NCBI GenBank assembly: GCA_018365265.1
Contig: JAGZKI010000001.1
Coordinates: forward strand, 34,595-98,594
Direction: 5' to 3'
Length of the DNA: 64,000 nt
Source: Streptococcus parasanguinis
GTDB taxonomy: Bacteria; Bacillota; Bacilli; Lactobacillales; Streptococcaceae
The translations under genes were made by a program, and so were the position numbers. The notes under the pieces were generated by a model. It searched no databases, had not been told where the DNA came from, and saw nothing but the letters and a program-made list of their open reading frames with translations. Positions 47,346 through 56,340 of the stretch are shown here, in pieces (the first letter of the stretch is position 1; each line of letters begins with the position of its first letter).

Positions 47346-47572
47346 TCCCTAACTCCTTCAAACTCTTATCCTATTCATTATACCTTATTTCACTGTCTCT
47401 GAATACATGTAAAGACAGAAAAAAATAAAACCACCCTTGTTAGTTTTGTTTAGAATGTAGACAAACCATTTTATCAAGTAAAATAAGTTAAGAAATTCTA
47501 CAAAGAAATATAAATATGTTCTATTTATTATGGAACGAATAAAGAAAAGTCAAAACTTTCCGCTGTGAGAAA

Positions 47573-47602
47573 AGTGCCTGAAACAATACAGTTTCAGGCA
47601 CT
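47573..47602 (-). terminator. Terminator after nox
   Basis: Perfect 12-base stem AGTGCCTGAAAC / GTTTCAGGCACT, six-base loop, minus tail TTTTC. A second palindrome AATTATTGAG / CTCAATAATT (47606-47633) precedes it on the minus strand. Confidence 0.8.
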
Positions 47603-47632
47603 CGGAATTATTGAGACCTTAGGCTCAATAAT

Positions 47633-47692
47633 TAGTCATGGAACTTCTATGAAGTTCGCTGACGTCCGTACTCACCTAAGGAAAGTTTTTAA
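47633..47692 (-). repeat. Dispersed repeat family A, copy 2
   Basis: Nearly the same 55 bases as 40672-40735 (few differences). It lies in the 361-base gap between clc and nox, which also holds the clc upstream region and the palindromes at 47573-47633. The repeat carries a GTG-initiated reading frame MSTDVSELHRSSMTNY that stops, without a clear ribosome site. Confidence 0.8.
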
Positions 47693-47706
47693 TAGAACTT
47701 TAGCTA

Positions 47707-49083
47707 TTATTCAGCAGTTAAAGCTGCCATTGTGATGTAGTTGTAAGGTTTGTTGAAGTGTGGCAAGAAGAACAAGTCAGTCAAAGCCAATTTATCAATC
47801 GTTACGTGTTCTTGAATCGCAAGTGAGAACATGTGGATAGCCATTGAGATGGCGCTATCACGGGATACCATTTGAGCTCCAAGGATTTGACGAGTGTCTT
47901 TATCATAGACAATCTTGATACCAACCTCATAGTTATCGTGTTTGATAAATTCGGGTTTTTGAAGGTCGTTAAAGCCAGTTTCAGTGGCATTGAAGCCTGC
48001 AGCTTTCGCTTTTTCAAGAGTCAAACCAGTTGAAACCATGTGAAGGCCATAGATAGAGATACCGTTAGAACCTTGAACACCGATTCCTTCTAATTCATGA
48101 CCAGTCGCATTGTAGGCACCGACAATACCTGAACGAACCGCATTAGAAGCAAGAGCGATGTAGCTCATTTCGTTACGAGCGTTATCGAAGATAGTCGCAC
48201 AGTCACCAACTGCGTACACACCTGGAAGTGACGTTTCTTGTTTCTTATCAACAAGGAAAGCACCGTTGCGGAAGAGTTCGATCTTACCATCAGCAAGAGC
48301 TGTATTAGGACGGAAACCAACAGCCAAGATAACCATATCTACATCGAAGGTTTCTTTATCGGTTACAAGGCGTTCCACCTTACCATCTCCTTCAACCGCT
48401 TGAACTGTTTGTCCAAGTGCCAAACGGATGTTGTGGTCTTCCAAGTTTTTCGCCATGATGTCAGTGAAGTCTTTGTCGTAGTAGCCATTCAAGACAGTGT
48501 CCACGATATCCACCAAGACAACGTCTTTACCAAGACGTTCGAAAGCTTCAGCAAGTTCAACACCAATGTAACCACCACCAACTACGGCGATACGGTTCAA
48601 GTGTTTGCTGTTATCTTTCAATTTTTCGATCACTTCTTCAGCGTTTTGGTACAATTTAACGAATTGAAGATTTTCAAGAGTTGCTTTGAATTCGCGGTTA
48701 CCAGGAACGATTTCAACTCCTTTAATTGGAGGAATGATTGGTGTTGATCCAGTCGCAAAGATCAATTTTTCGTATGATTCTTTGTGTTCTTTCCCATCAA
48801 CTTCCGCTGTTACCACTTTGTTGTCATAGTCAATTGAAAGAACAGGAGAGTTCATGTAGACTTTTGCACCTTTTGCTTCCAATTTTTCTTTGTCAGAATA
48901 GAAAAGACCTTCAGGACCATCGATTTGCTCACCGATCCAAAGCGCCATCCCACATCCAAGGAATGAAATGTTTGAGTTTTGGTCAAAAACTACAATTTCA
49001 TTTTCATTTCCAAAATTATCAAGCATAGTGTTAATACAAGCAGTACCAGCGTGGTTAGCTCCTACAACAACGATTTTACTCAT
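47707..49083 (-). CDS. nox: NADH oxidase (H2O-forming)
   Basis: Flavoenzyme reducing O2 to water with NADH, 458 residues; main oxygen-consuming NAD+ regenerator in streptococci. FAD site VVVGANHAG (residues 5-13), redox Cys44 in [13 protein letters not shown] site [15 protein letters not shown] near 168, and the second FAD motif GVYAVGDCA near 286. A single active-site Cys and the length fit the four-electron Nox2 type rather than the peroxide-forming one. GGTAGGAATT precedes the ATG. Confidence 0.96.
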   Translation of the reverse strand: MSKIVVVGANHAGTACINTMLDNFGNENEIVVFDQNSNISFLGCGMALWIGEQIDGPEGLFYSDKEKLEAKGAKVYMNSPVLSIDYDNKVVTAEVDGKEHKESYEKLIFATGSTPIIPPIKGVEIVPGNREFKATLENLQFVKLYQNAEEVIEKLKDNSKHLNRIAVVGGGYIGVELAEAFERLGKDVVLVDIVDTVLNGYYDKDFTDIMAKNLEDHNIRLALGQTVQAVEGDGKVERLVTDKETFDVDMVILAVGFRPNTALADGKIELFRNGAFLVDKKQETSLPGVYAVGDCATIFDNARNEMSYIALASNAVRSGIVGAYNATGHELEGIGVQGSNGISIYGLHMVSTGLTLEKAKAAGFNATETGFNDLQKPEFIKHDNYEVGIKIVYDKDTRQILGAQMVSRDSAISMAIHMFSLAIQEHVTIDKLALTDLFFLPHFNKPYNYITMAALTAE

Positions 49084-49244
49084 AGAATAATTCCTACCTT
49101 TAATTTAATTTACTTCCTGTAGTATATCATAAAAATGATATCGGTTACAATTATTTTGCTCAGAATTTGTGATCTTTTTTTCAATTTTCCAGAAAATCAC
49201 ACTTCACATGTTTCAAAAAATGTCAAACAATATGCTTGAAAGGA

Positions 49245-49273
49245 TTGTGAAAACGATATCTTTTTGATATACT
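49245..49273 (+). promoter_or_regulatory. Promoter of the apbE operon
   Basis: TTGTGA (49245-49250), 17 bases, TATACT (49268-49273). The -35 lies in TTGTGAAAA, half of a Rex-like site. Confidence 0.55.
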
Positions 49274-49308
49274 GTAAGTAAGTGAAAATAGGAAAGGATA
49301 GATTTTTA

Positions 49309-50232
49309 GTGGACCTAAGTAGTCGATCCGAACGGTTGATGGGAACGACCATCACTGTTTCGATCTGTCACCCACGAGCGAATGAACTCTTAGCCCGCTG
49401 CTTTGAACTTCTTCGCTCCTACGAACATCGCTTCAGTGCTAATGATGCAAGTTCTGAACTCATGGAGGTCAATCACCAAGCTGGTATTGCTCCTGTCCAA
49501 GTACATCCAGATCTTTTTGAACTGATTGCATTAGGTACCTTGCATAGTCAAGCTCAGAACAGCCATTTAAACATTGCCATTGGTCCTCTTGTACAGACCT
49601 GGCGAATTGGATTTTCAGATGCTAGACGTCCCCAGCAAGGGGAAATTGATCAAGCTCTGACCAAGATCGATCCTCACCAAATCCAGCTCGACCCAGAAAA
49701 CCATACGGTCTTTCTGACGCGTCCTGGAATGAAGATTGATTTAGGAGCCTTGGCTAAGGGCTATAGCGCAGACTGCATTGCGACTTTTTTAAAGAGCCAG
49801 GGAGTAACAGATGCCTTGATTGATCTTGGAGGAAATATCCTCACTGTCGGCCAACACCCCATCAAACAACAGCCTTGGCGGATTGGCATTCAAAATCCAG
49901 TCGAAAAAAGAGGTCAGCACCTACTGGTCCTCTCTGTCAAGGATAAATCTATTGTCACCTCTGGCATCTACGAGCGTCATTTAGAAGTGGACGGCCAGTC
50001 GTTTCACCACATTTTTGATAGCGCAACGGGCTATCCGGTTGAGACAGACTTAGCCAGTATCACCATCATATCTGATCGATCCGTAGACGGGGAGATATGG
50101 ACTACCCGCTTGTTCGGGGAATCTCCTGCTTCTATCCTCAACACTGTTGAATCACTTCTTGGTATAGATACCTTATTGGTTTCTCAATCAGGCAAGATCG
50201 CCTATACAAGTGGGCTTCAATCTTATTTATAA
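49309..50232 (+). CDS. apbE: FAD:protein FMN transferase (ApbE), cytosolic form
   Basis: Transfers FMN from FAD to a Thr/Ser of a partner flavoprotein. The GTG at 49309 with AAAGGA upstream gives 307 residues starting VDLSSRSERLMGTTI; the GTG at 49282 has no ribosome site. Motifs: RLMGTTITV near 8, IDLGALAKGYSAD near 145, and HHIFDSATGYPV near 232. There is no signal peptide or lipobox, so unlike most ApbE it works inside the cell. No FMN-binding-domain substrate protein is encoded nearby. First of three flavin genes. Confidence 0.92.
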   Translation: MDLSSRSERLMGTTITVSICHPRANELLARCFELLRSYEHRFSANDASSELMEVNHQAGIAPVQVHPDLFELIALGTLHSQAQNSHLNIAIGPLVQTWRIGFSDARRPQQGEIDQALTKIDPHQIQLDPENHTVFLTRPGMKIDLGALAKGYSADCIATFLKSQGVTDALIDLGGNILTVGQHPIKQQPWRIGIQNPVEKRGQHLLVLSVKDKSIVTSGIYERHLEVDGQSFHHIFDSATGYPVETDLASITIISDRSVDGEIWTTRLFGESPASILNTVESLLGIDTLLVSQSGKIAYTSGLQSYL

Positions 50233-50257
50233 TTCTCCTATCAGAAAGGAATTTTCC

Positions 50258-50863
50258 ATGATAAAACTTATTGCGATTGTGGGGACTAACTCCAAACGTT
50301 CTACAAACCGTCAACTGCTTCAATACATGCAAAAACATTTTGCTGACAAGGCTGAGATCGAATTGGTTGAAATTAAAGATATCCCTGTCTTTAACAAACC
50401 AGCCGACAAACAAGTGCCTGAAGCTGTCTTGGATATTGTTGCAAAAATTGAGGAGGCTGATGGAGTCATTATTGGGACTCCAGAATACGACCACTCTATT
50501 CCAGCGGTCTTGATGAGTGCTCTCGCTTGGCTCTCATACGGAGTCTTCCCATTGTTGAATAAACCAGTCATGATTACTGGGGCTTCATACGGTACGTTGG
50601 GATCTTCACGCGCCCAACTCCAACTTCGCCAAATCTTAAATGCTCCAGAAATTAAAGCGACTGTTTTGCCAGATGAATTCTTGCTCTCTCATTCATTGCA
50701 AGCCTTTGATCAAAATGGAGACTTGGTGGATTTAGATGTCATTCAAAAATTAGATGCCATCTTTGATGATTTCCGTGTGTTTGTGAAAATCACAGACAAA
50801 TTGCGCAACGCCCAAGAATTGCTTCGAAAAGATGCTGAAGAATTTGACTGGGAAAACTTGTAA
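50258..50863 (+). CDS. NADPH-dependent FMN reductase
   Basis: Flavodoxin-fold reductase of 201 residues. The start at 50258 follows AAAGGA by seven bases. Flavin sites: GTNSKRSTNRQLL near residue 8, the GTPEYDHSIPAVLMSALAWLS segment near 73 (split here for length: the key residues are Tyr, Asp and His), and GASYGTLGSSRAQLQLR near 107. Nine bases upstream of it are the last codons of apbE, so the two are co-transcribed. Confidence 0.9.
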   Translation: MIKLIAIVGTNSKRSTNRQLLQYMQKHFADKAEIELVEIKDIPVFNKPADKQVPEAVLDIVAKIEEADGVIIGTPEYDHSIPAVLMSALAWLSYGVFPLLNKPVMITGASYGTLGSSRAQLQLRQILNAPEIKATVLPDEFLLSHSLQAFDQNGDLVDLDVIQKLDAIFDDFRVFVKITDKLRNAQELLRKDAEEFDWENL

Positions 50864-50881
50864 GATAGGAGACAGAAAAGA

Positions 50882-52126
50882 ATGAAATTTGTTGGACTTG
50901 TAGGATCGAACTACGATCAATCATATAACCGTAAACTTTTGGAATTCATTCGCCGCCAATTTAAAATCAAATTTGAATTGGAAGTTCTTGAAATCGACGA
51001 AGTTCCAATGTTTAACCAAGATGAAAAATGGGACGAAAGTTTCCAATTACGTCTCTTATATAACAAAATCACTCGTGCAGATGGTGTCATCATTGCCACT
51101 CCAGAGCACAACCATACGATCTCTGCTGCTCTCAAGTCTGTTCTTGAATGGCTCTCTTTCGAGGTGCATCCATTTGAAAACAAACCGGTTATGATCGTCG
51201 GTGCTTCTTACTATGATCAAGGGACTTCACGTGCGCAAGTTCACCTCCGTAAGATCCTCGATGCCCCAGGTGTCAATGCTTATACCCTTCCAGGAAATGA
51301 ATTCCTTCTTGGAAAAGCAAAAGAAGCTTTTGACGAAGACGGCAATATCATTAACGAGGGAACCGTCAAATTCCTTGAAACCTGCTTGGATAATTTTATT
51401 AAATACGTTGAGGTTGTATCTAAATTGAAAAAACCAAAACCAATTGAACCAGAAGACTTGGATTGTAATCATCCAATCGCTACAACTGTTACTGAAGTCG
51501 ATCCTGACGATCCAGATTGGGTAGAAAAAGTAGCTGAAATCACTGGTGCCGTTTCCGGCGATACCTATGTCAAACTCGACCACGGTATCCTAACCGTTAA
51601 CCAAATTGATATGTTCTTAAAGGCTATGCCATTTGAATTGACCTATGCCGATGATAACAACCAATTCCTCTACTACAATAATGCCCATCAAGATCCTGAT
51701 ACCATGTTTGCCAAACGCGTGCCACCTCAATCAGGAAGCCGGATGTCAACCGTTCACGGCTCCCTACCACCAGCACGTATGAAAAACGTGGAATGGGTGA
51801 TTGGTACCCTTCGTAACGGTAACCAAGACTATGTTCGGACTATTGTTCCAGGATCTCCTGAAGGCGTGATCAACACTCACAACTACCAAGCTATGTACTA
51901 TGAAGATGGTTCATACGCTGGTATCAATGAGATCGTCTTCAACTTCAAACCATGGTTGGACTGGTACCTACAAACAACAGGACAACGTCTAGTTGGCGGA
52001 AGCGGTCCATTTGCTCCTGCTAGTGGACACGGTAGTGCAGATGCAACTTCTGGTGCTTCTGATGCTGGAGGACATGGTGACGGAGGGCACGGAGATGCCG
52101 ATGCAACTTCTGGTGCAAGCAACTAA
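50882..52126 (+). CDS. NADPH-dependent FMN reductase fused to a DUF438-type PAS domain
   Basis: A 414-residue fusion. Residues 1-185 copy the preceding reductase (GSNYDQSYNRKLL, TPEHNHTISAALK, SYYDQGTSRAQVHLRK). Residues about 230-370 match the PAS domain of DUF438 proteins (MPFELTYADDNNQFLYYNN; PPQSGSRMSTVHG; VRTIVPGSPEGVINTHNYQ), probably a redox or heme/flavin sensor. The tail of 43 residues is Gly/His/Ser/Ala-rich with two DADATSGAS copies from a 60-base tandem unit (52040 and 52100). AGACAGAAAAGA precedes the ATG. Partner of apbE and the reductase gene. Confidence 0.9.
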   Translation: MKFVGLVGSNYDQSYNRKLLEFIRRQFKIKFELEVLEIDEVPMFNQDEKWDESFQLRLLYNKITRADGVIIATPEHNHTISAALKSVLEWLSFEVHPFENKPVMIVGASYYDQGTSRAQVHLRKILDAPGVNAYTLPGNEFLLGKAKEAFDEDGNIINEGTVKFLETCLDNFIKYVEVVSKLKKPKPIEPEDLDCNHPIATTVTEVDPDDPDWVEKVAEITGAVSGDTYVKLDHGILTVNQIDMFLKAMPFELTYADDNNQFLYYNNAHQDPDTMFAKRVPPQSGSRMSTVHGSLPPARMKNVEWVIGTLRNGNQDYVRTIVPGSPEGVINTHNYQAMYYEDGSYAGINEIVFNFKPWLDWYLQTTGQRLVGGSGPFAPASGHGSADATSGASDAGGHGDGGHGDADATSGASN

Positions 52127-52127
52127 T

Positions 52128-52159
52128 AAAAAAATGAAGCTTCGTGCTTCATTTTTTTA
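52128..52159. terminator. Bidirectional terminator between the flavin operon and the thioredoxin gene
   Basis: AAAAAATGAAGC-TTCG-TGCTTCATTTTTT. Confidence 0.9.
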
Positions 52160-52720
52160 TTGTAACCCTTTGATAATCTTCTTAGCATCTTCATTTGAAA
52201 TAGCCCCTAATTGGACATGTCCAATTTTCCCATGACTGTCTATAAAGACTTCTGTAGGAATAGAGCGAACCTGATAATCTGCAAATTCAGAACCATCTGG
52301 ATTGTACAAGACCGGTACTGACTTGTAATCTTGTTGATCAAACCATTTGACGAATTCTTCTTCTGTTTTTTCACCTTGGAGTCCTGGTGCCATAATGGTC
52401 AAAATTTCAAAGTCTCTATCCGTATCCTTGACCAATTTCTCTAATTCAGGCATACTTTGCCGGCAAGGACCACACCAAGTCGCCCAGAATTTCAAGTAAA
52501 CCTTTTTGCCTCTATAGTCTGAAAGTTTGACCGTATTCCCCTTCATATCCTTTAGTTCAAAGTCACTAGCGTCTTTTCCTACCAAAGGATTCTTATTCGT
52601 TGTTGTATTCATTGTTGGCTGATTGCCCATACTACTCTCGCTGGATTGATCCATGGAACAAGCTGACAGCAAAGCTAGAGAAAGTACTGAGAAACAAGCG
52701 TATTTAAAACCTTTCATCAT
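52157..52720 (-). CDS. Extracellular thioredoxin-like lipoprotein (TlpA/ResA family)
   Basis: Surface lipoprotein of 187 residues (lipobox LLSAC, lipid Cys21) with a TlpA-like thioredoxin domain; active site WCGPC (Cys83, Cys86). It should receive electrons from CcdA, encoded just upstream, and reduce a methionine sulfoxide reductase or other surface protein, as the Etrx proteins of pneumococcus do. A low-complexity linker follows the lipobox. The start MMKGFKY has two Met codons; either could be used. Confidence 0.92.
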   Translation of the reverse strand: MMKGFKYACFSVLSLALLSACSMDQSSESSMGNQPTMNTTTNKNPLVGKDASDFELKDMKGNTVKLSDYRGKKVYLKFWATWCGPCRQSMPELEKLVKDTDRDFEILTIMAPGLQGEKTEEEFVKWFDQQDYKSVPVLYNPDGSEFADYQVRSIPTEVFIDSHGKIGHVQLGAISNEDAKKIIKGLQ

Positions 52721-52741
52721 GCGTTAAACCTCCGGATTATT

Positions 52742-53449
52742 TTATGAAAAGATAGATGACAAACTGTTCAATTGTCCCAAAAGTAAGAGAATTCCCATCA
52801 GAATAATGATGGCTCCGCCGATTTTCTTCAGCAACAACAAATGGGGTTTGAGACGATTAAAGTAAGGTAGGACCAGACTAGATGCTAAGGCCAACAGTAA
52901 AAACGGAAGAGCCATTCCCAAGGTATAAACAAGGAGATAAATAGCTCCCATAAGAGCATCTTGCCCATCCGATGCTGCTAGAGCAAGAACTGATCCCAAT
53001 ACAGGGCCGATACAAGGCGTCCAACCAAAACTAAAGCCAAGACCAAGGAGAAAAGCTGAAAACAACTCATTCTTCTGTTTGTTGGCTCCAAAATCCATTG
53101 TTTTTTGCTTCTCAAGGAAATGAAAGTGAAAGACTTCCATCTGATGAAGACCAAGGATAATGATGAGGGCTCCCATCAGATAACGGAACCAATTGGTGTA
53201 CATGATCTTTCCAAGCAAGCCCGCTCCAAAACCAATGAGGAGGAAAATAACAGAAATACCTGCAATAAAACAAAGGGTTTTCAGCAAGCCATGCCAGCGA
53301 ATTTTTTTCCCGAACAATTGGATAGCCTTTTCCTGATCACTTCCTAGCAAGATTCCAATATAAACAGGTAGCAAAGGAAAGACACAGGGAGAAAAGAAAG
53401 ACAGAATACCCGCAAGAAAAACTGTCAATGAAAAAATGATTGGATTCAT
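52742..53449 (-). CDS. ccdA: Thiol-disulfide transport protein CcdA
   Basis: Six-helix membrane protein of 235 residues moving reducing equivalents from cytosolic thioredoxin to the outer surface. The two redox cysteines are in SPCVFPLLP (near 22) and WTPCIGPVLG (near 144), each in the PC(x)xP setting of the CcdA/DsbD family. GGAG precedes the ATG, with an extended -10 TGTTATACT upstream. Operon with the thioredoxin lipoprotein. Confidence 0.94.
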   Translation of the reverse strand: MNPIIFSLTVFLAGILSFFSPCVFPLLPVYIGILLGSDQEKAIQLFGKKIRWHGLLKTLCFIAGISVIFLLIGFGAGLLGKIMYTNWFRYLMGALIIILGLHQMEVFHFHFLEKQKTMDFGANKQKNELFSAFLLGLGFSFGWTPCIGPVLGSVLALAASDGQDALMGAIYLLVYTLGMALPFLLLALASSLVLPYFNRLKPHLLLLKKIGGAIIILMGILLLLGQLNSLSSIFS

Positions 53450-53554
53450 AGTTCACTCCGTATATTGATATGCTACATTCAGTATAACATTGACTGACAA
53501 AAAATAAAAATTTCTGCTACGTTTTTTTACTAAAGTTTGGATTTAGATACTAGT

Positions 53555-53593
53555 TTCAAAAGAAAAACTCTAAAGCACAAAACTTTAGAGTTT
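53555..53593 (-). terminator. Terminator after brnQ
   Basis: AAACTCTAAAG-N7-CTTTAGAGTTT with TTTTCTTTTG on the minus strand. Confidence 0.8.
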
Positions 53594-53603
53594 CTAATAT
53601 AAC

Positions 53604-54920
53604 TTATTCTTCTGCTGTTTGTTTATTTGGTAATACGAGCGATAAAAGAATCCCGATGACTACTGGCACTAACCACGGAAGAGATTGAGCCGCAAATGGA
53701 AGCAAAGCAATCCCCTTTTCTACTAGTGAAATTTTAAAGGTACTTGCCAGAACACTTGCAAGAGAGACCAAGCTGGCCAAGAAAATAGTCAATTGCATCC
53801 CTGGTTTTGAAAGAGCCACAAATTTATTCACTATCACAATCAATACAATGGTAATGGTGATTGGGTAAAGAATCATCAAGACTGGTAATGAAAAGGCAAT
53901 AATGGCATTCAAGCCAAGGTTGGCAATCGCAAAACCGATCAAAGTGAAGACAGTTGCATAGACCTTGTAAGAAACCTTAGGGAAGGTGCTATGGAAGAAT
54001 TCACTGGTAGAGACGATTAAACCAGCGGTTGTGGTAAAGCAAGTTACCGTCACCATTCCTGCTAGGAAAATCTGAGCAGTCGGACCAAAGATCGCTTTGG
54101 TTGCTTCTGATAATACATACACCCCTTTATTGGTATCAGATGCCATAACAGAAGCCGGAATTGGAAAATGATTCCCCAGAAATCCTAAACCGATATATAG
54201 CACACTAAAACCAAGGGCTACGACAATTCCAACCAACCAAATAGTCTTGATATATTCTTTCTTACTTGAAAATCCAAGTTGATTCAAGGTCGTCACTGCG
54301 ATCACACTAAAGGCAACAGATGCCAAGGCATCCAAGGTATTGTAGCCCTCTAAAAATCCTTGCCCAAAGGCAGAAGCCTGATAGGCTTTTGTGGCCACCA
54401 TTGGAACATGTCCACTGTATTTCAGAGCCCCAAGAACGACCAAGATCAAAATAAGAATCGCAAAGATCGGGGTCAAAATACGACCGATTCGATCTAGAAT
54501 CTTAGATGGATTCAAAGCAATCAGAAAGGCAAGCAAAAAGTAGACCAGGGTAAAAATGAAAAGTGCTAAACTGGCATTCATTCCACCTAATAAGGGGGCT
54601 GTCCCCACTTCGAAAGATACCGTCGCCGTTCTTGGAATGGCAAAGAAAGGACCAATCGAAAGATACAGCGCAACTAAGTATACAATTGCGAAAACAGGTG
54701 AAATCTTACGAGAAATCTCATCAATATAACCTTTGGGATTGAGTGTCCCGATAATCAAGGTCACAATGGCAATTCCCACTCCTGAAAGGACAAACCCAGC
54801 AATAGCTGGCCAAAATTGATTACCCGATAAAGCACCAAGAGTCGGCGGGAAAATCAGGTTTCCAGCACCAAAAAAAATACCAAACAGTAATAAACCTGTC
54901 AGGGAACCTTTTCGTAACAT
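53604..54920 (-). CDS. brnQ: Branched-chain amino acid carrier BrnQ
   Basis: Na+ or H+ coupled importer of Leu, Ile and Val, 438 residues and twelve hydrophobic segments. GNLIFPPTLGALSGNQFW near residue 22 and GPFFAIPRTATVSFEVG near 92 are family signatures (LIVCS). TAAGGAG precedes the ATG. Single gene with its own terminator. Confidence 0.95.
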   Translation of the reverse strand: MLRKGSLTGLLLFGIFFGAGNLIFPPTLGALSGNQFWPAIAGFVLSGVGIAIVTLIIGTLNPKGYIDEISRKISPVFAIVYLVALYLSIGPFFAIPRTATVSFEVGTAPLLGGMNASLALFIFTLVYFLLAFLIALNPSKILDRIGRILTPIFAILILILVVLGALKYSGHVPMVATKAYQASAFGQGFLEGYNTLDALASVAFSVIAVTTLNQLGFSSKKEYIKTIWLVGIVVALGFSVLYIGLGFLGNHFPIPASVMASDTNKGVYVLSEATKAIFGPTAQIFLAGMVTVTCFTTTAGLIVSTSEFFHSTFPKVSYKVYATVFTLIGFAIANLGLNAIIAFSLPVLMILYPITITIVLIVIVNKFVALSKPGMQLTIFLASLVSLASVLASTFKISLVEKGIALLPFAAQSLPWLVPVVIGILLSLVLPNKQTAEE

Positions 54921-55054
54921 ACGATCTCCTTAAAAAACGATAATCTTAACTTTATCAAATACATTTGAAGAATGCAACTTATTTGTATGAACAATCCGCT
55001 ATTTTTATCAGTCATTATGGTACAATGGATATAAGATTTTACGAGGGGCAAAAC

Positions 55055-56083
55055 ATGTATCTATATCTATTCTGGTTATTTCCAGCTCTTATTTTTTTAT
55101 TGTTCTTTATGAGTGATCGCAGAAGGCTTTTCAATGCTTATCTCTTTTCGATAAACCTGGGGCTTCTTCTACTGATTTCTGCATTTCTACTAGTCGTTCG
55201 AACTGAGCTATGGTTTAATCAACAAATTGCAATGATTGTCTTTGTAGTGATTTCCATCCTCGTTTTTCTCAGCATTATTTTCTCATCTATCTTTCTCCTT
55301 TTTAACGGCCGTCAAATGATGGCTTTTGAAGGAAAAAGACTGGCCAACCTCCTCTCTCTGCTTTATGGACTGTTTATTATCGGAGCTTTGGCACTACATT
55401 TTCTACCCTATTTCCCAGGGAATGACATCCTCATCTATCTGACTGACTTTGCCCTGTTTTACATGACCTTTCTCTACCTCTCTTATGTATCCTATGGGAC
55501 CTTTTGCAATCTCTTTCCGGTTCGCAAAGAACCAGACGCCATCATCATCCTTGGCTCAGGTTTGATCGGAGACAAGGTTCCCCCACTCTTGGCCCAGCGT
55601 CTTGAGAAGGGAAAGGCCATTTATGAGCAGTTCAACGGACGACCAAAGCTGATTGTTTCTGGTGGTCAAGGGTCAGATGAGCTGATCGCTGAGGCGGAAG
55701 CTATGGCCGGATACTTGATAGAACACGGGGTTCCAGAAGACGCCATTCTCATCGAGAATCGCTCTCGTACTACTTTTGAAAACCTGACCTTTAGCAAGTG
55801 TATCTTTGAAGAAGAGGGTCTTGGCAAGACAGTCCTTGTGGTAACCAATTCTTTTCACGCGCTCCGTGCAGGTGTCTTTATGAGACGATTGAAAATACCT
55901 GGTCGAAGTATCGGTTCAAGAACAGCTTTTTACTATCTCCCATCCGCTTGGATTCGAGAAACCGTTGGCTTGGTTTCACTTTATTGGAAATGGCATGTTA
56001 CCTTCCTAGCTCTTCTATTTCTGCCTTGGTTCTTTACACAAATCATGAAACTGATTGAGTTCTTCATTAAATATCTGAACTAA
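55055..56083 (+). CDS. YdcF-like DUF218 membrane protein
   Basis: A 342-residue protein with about five to six N-terminal helices (residues 1-155), a DUF218 domain (KEPDAIIILGSGLIGDKVPPLL near 157, NRSRTTFENLTFSK near 235, TNSFHALRAGVFMRR near 265) and one last helix. DUF218 proteins such as ElyC/SanA act in cell-envelope precursor metabolism. The start at 55055 has GAGGGG six bases upstream. Extended -10 TGGTACAAT at 55018-55026. Followed by the family B repeat. Confidence 0.85.
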   Translation: MYLYLFWLFPALIFLLFFMSDRRRLFNAYLFSINLGLLLLISAFLLVVRTELWFNQQIAMIVFVVISILVFLSIIFSSIFLLFNGRQMMAFEGKRLANLLSLLYGLFIIGALALHFLPYFPGNDILIYLTDFALFYMTFLYLSYVSYGTFCNLFPVRKEPDAIIILGSGLIGDKVPPLLAQRLEKGKAIYEQFNGRPKLIVSGGQGSDELIAEAEAMAGYLIEHGVPEDAILIENRSRTTFENLTFSKCIFEEEGLGKTVLVVTNSFHALRAGVFMRRLKIPGRSIGSRTAFYYLPSAWIRETVGLVSLYWKWHVTFLALLFLPWFFTQIMKLIEFFIKYLN

Positions 56084-56084
56084 A

Positions 56085-56335
56085 AGAGGCTGGGCAAAAA
56101 CTGTCCAGCCTTCTATGCTTGATAGAAGTAACTATATGACGCAGTGGTTGATTGGCATCTTTGTTCGCTTTTCAAGCTACAAAGATGACCTAATGAGGGA
56201 AACAACGTTTCCTTTATCCGCAACCTTCAACAGTCTCCCAGACTGTTGAAGCTATGCAGGGGTGGGAAAATTGAAAAGGTTTGGGGAACCTTTTCAACCT
56301 TTTTTAATTCCTAGGAGTTCTTTCCCACTCCCTTT
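56085..56335 (+). repeat. Dispersed repeat family B, long copy, with nested hairpins
   Basis: Starts GAGGCTGGGCAAAAACTGTC (56086), contains GACGCAGTGGTTGATTGGC (56138-56156), and holds two perfect hairpins, TTCAACAGTCT-CCC-AGACTGTTGAA (56226-56250) and TTGAAAAGGTT-TGGGG-AACCTTTTCAA (56271-56297), the latter inside a GGGTGGGAAA / TTTCCCACTCCC outer stem to 56332. The 257-base gap is filled by this element. A second copy begins at 63898. The end of the long stem may end the ydcF transcript. Confidence 0.75.
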
Positions 56336-56340
56336 CTTGT

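Noticed and set aside
48238..48747. 169-codon plus-strand frame opposite nox
   Set aside because: A shadow of nox codon use with no start signals.
49166..49253. Rex-regulated operator between nox and apbE
   Set aside because: TTGTGA-type half-sites occur, but no TTGTGAN6TCACAA-like full palindrome with the right spacing.
56085..56335. BOX or RUP element of pneumococcus
   Set aside because: The sequence does not resemble the BOX-A/C or RUP consensus that I know.
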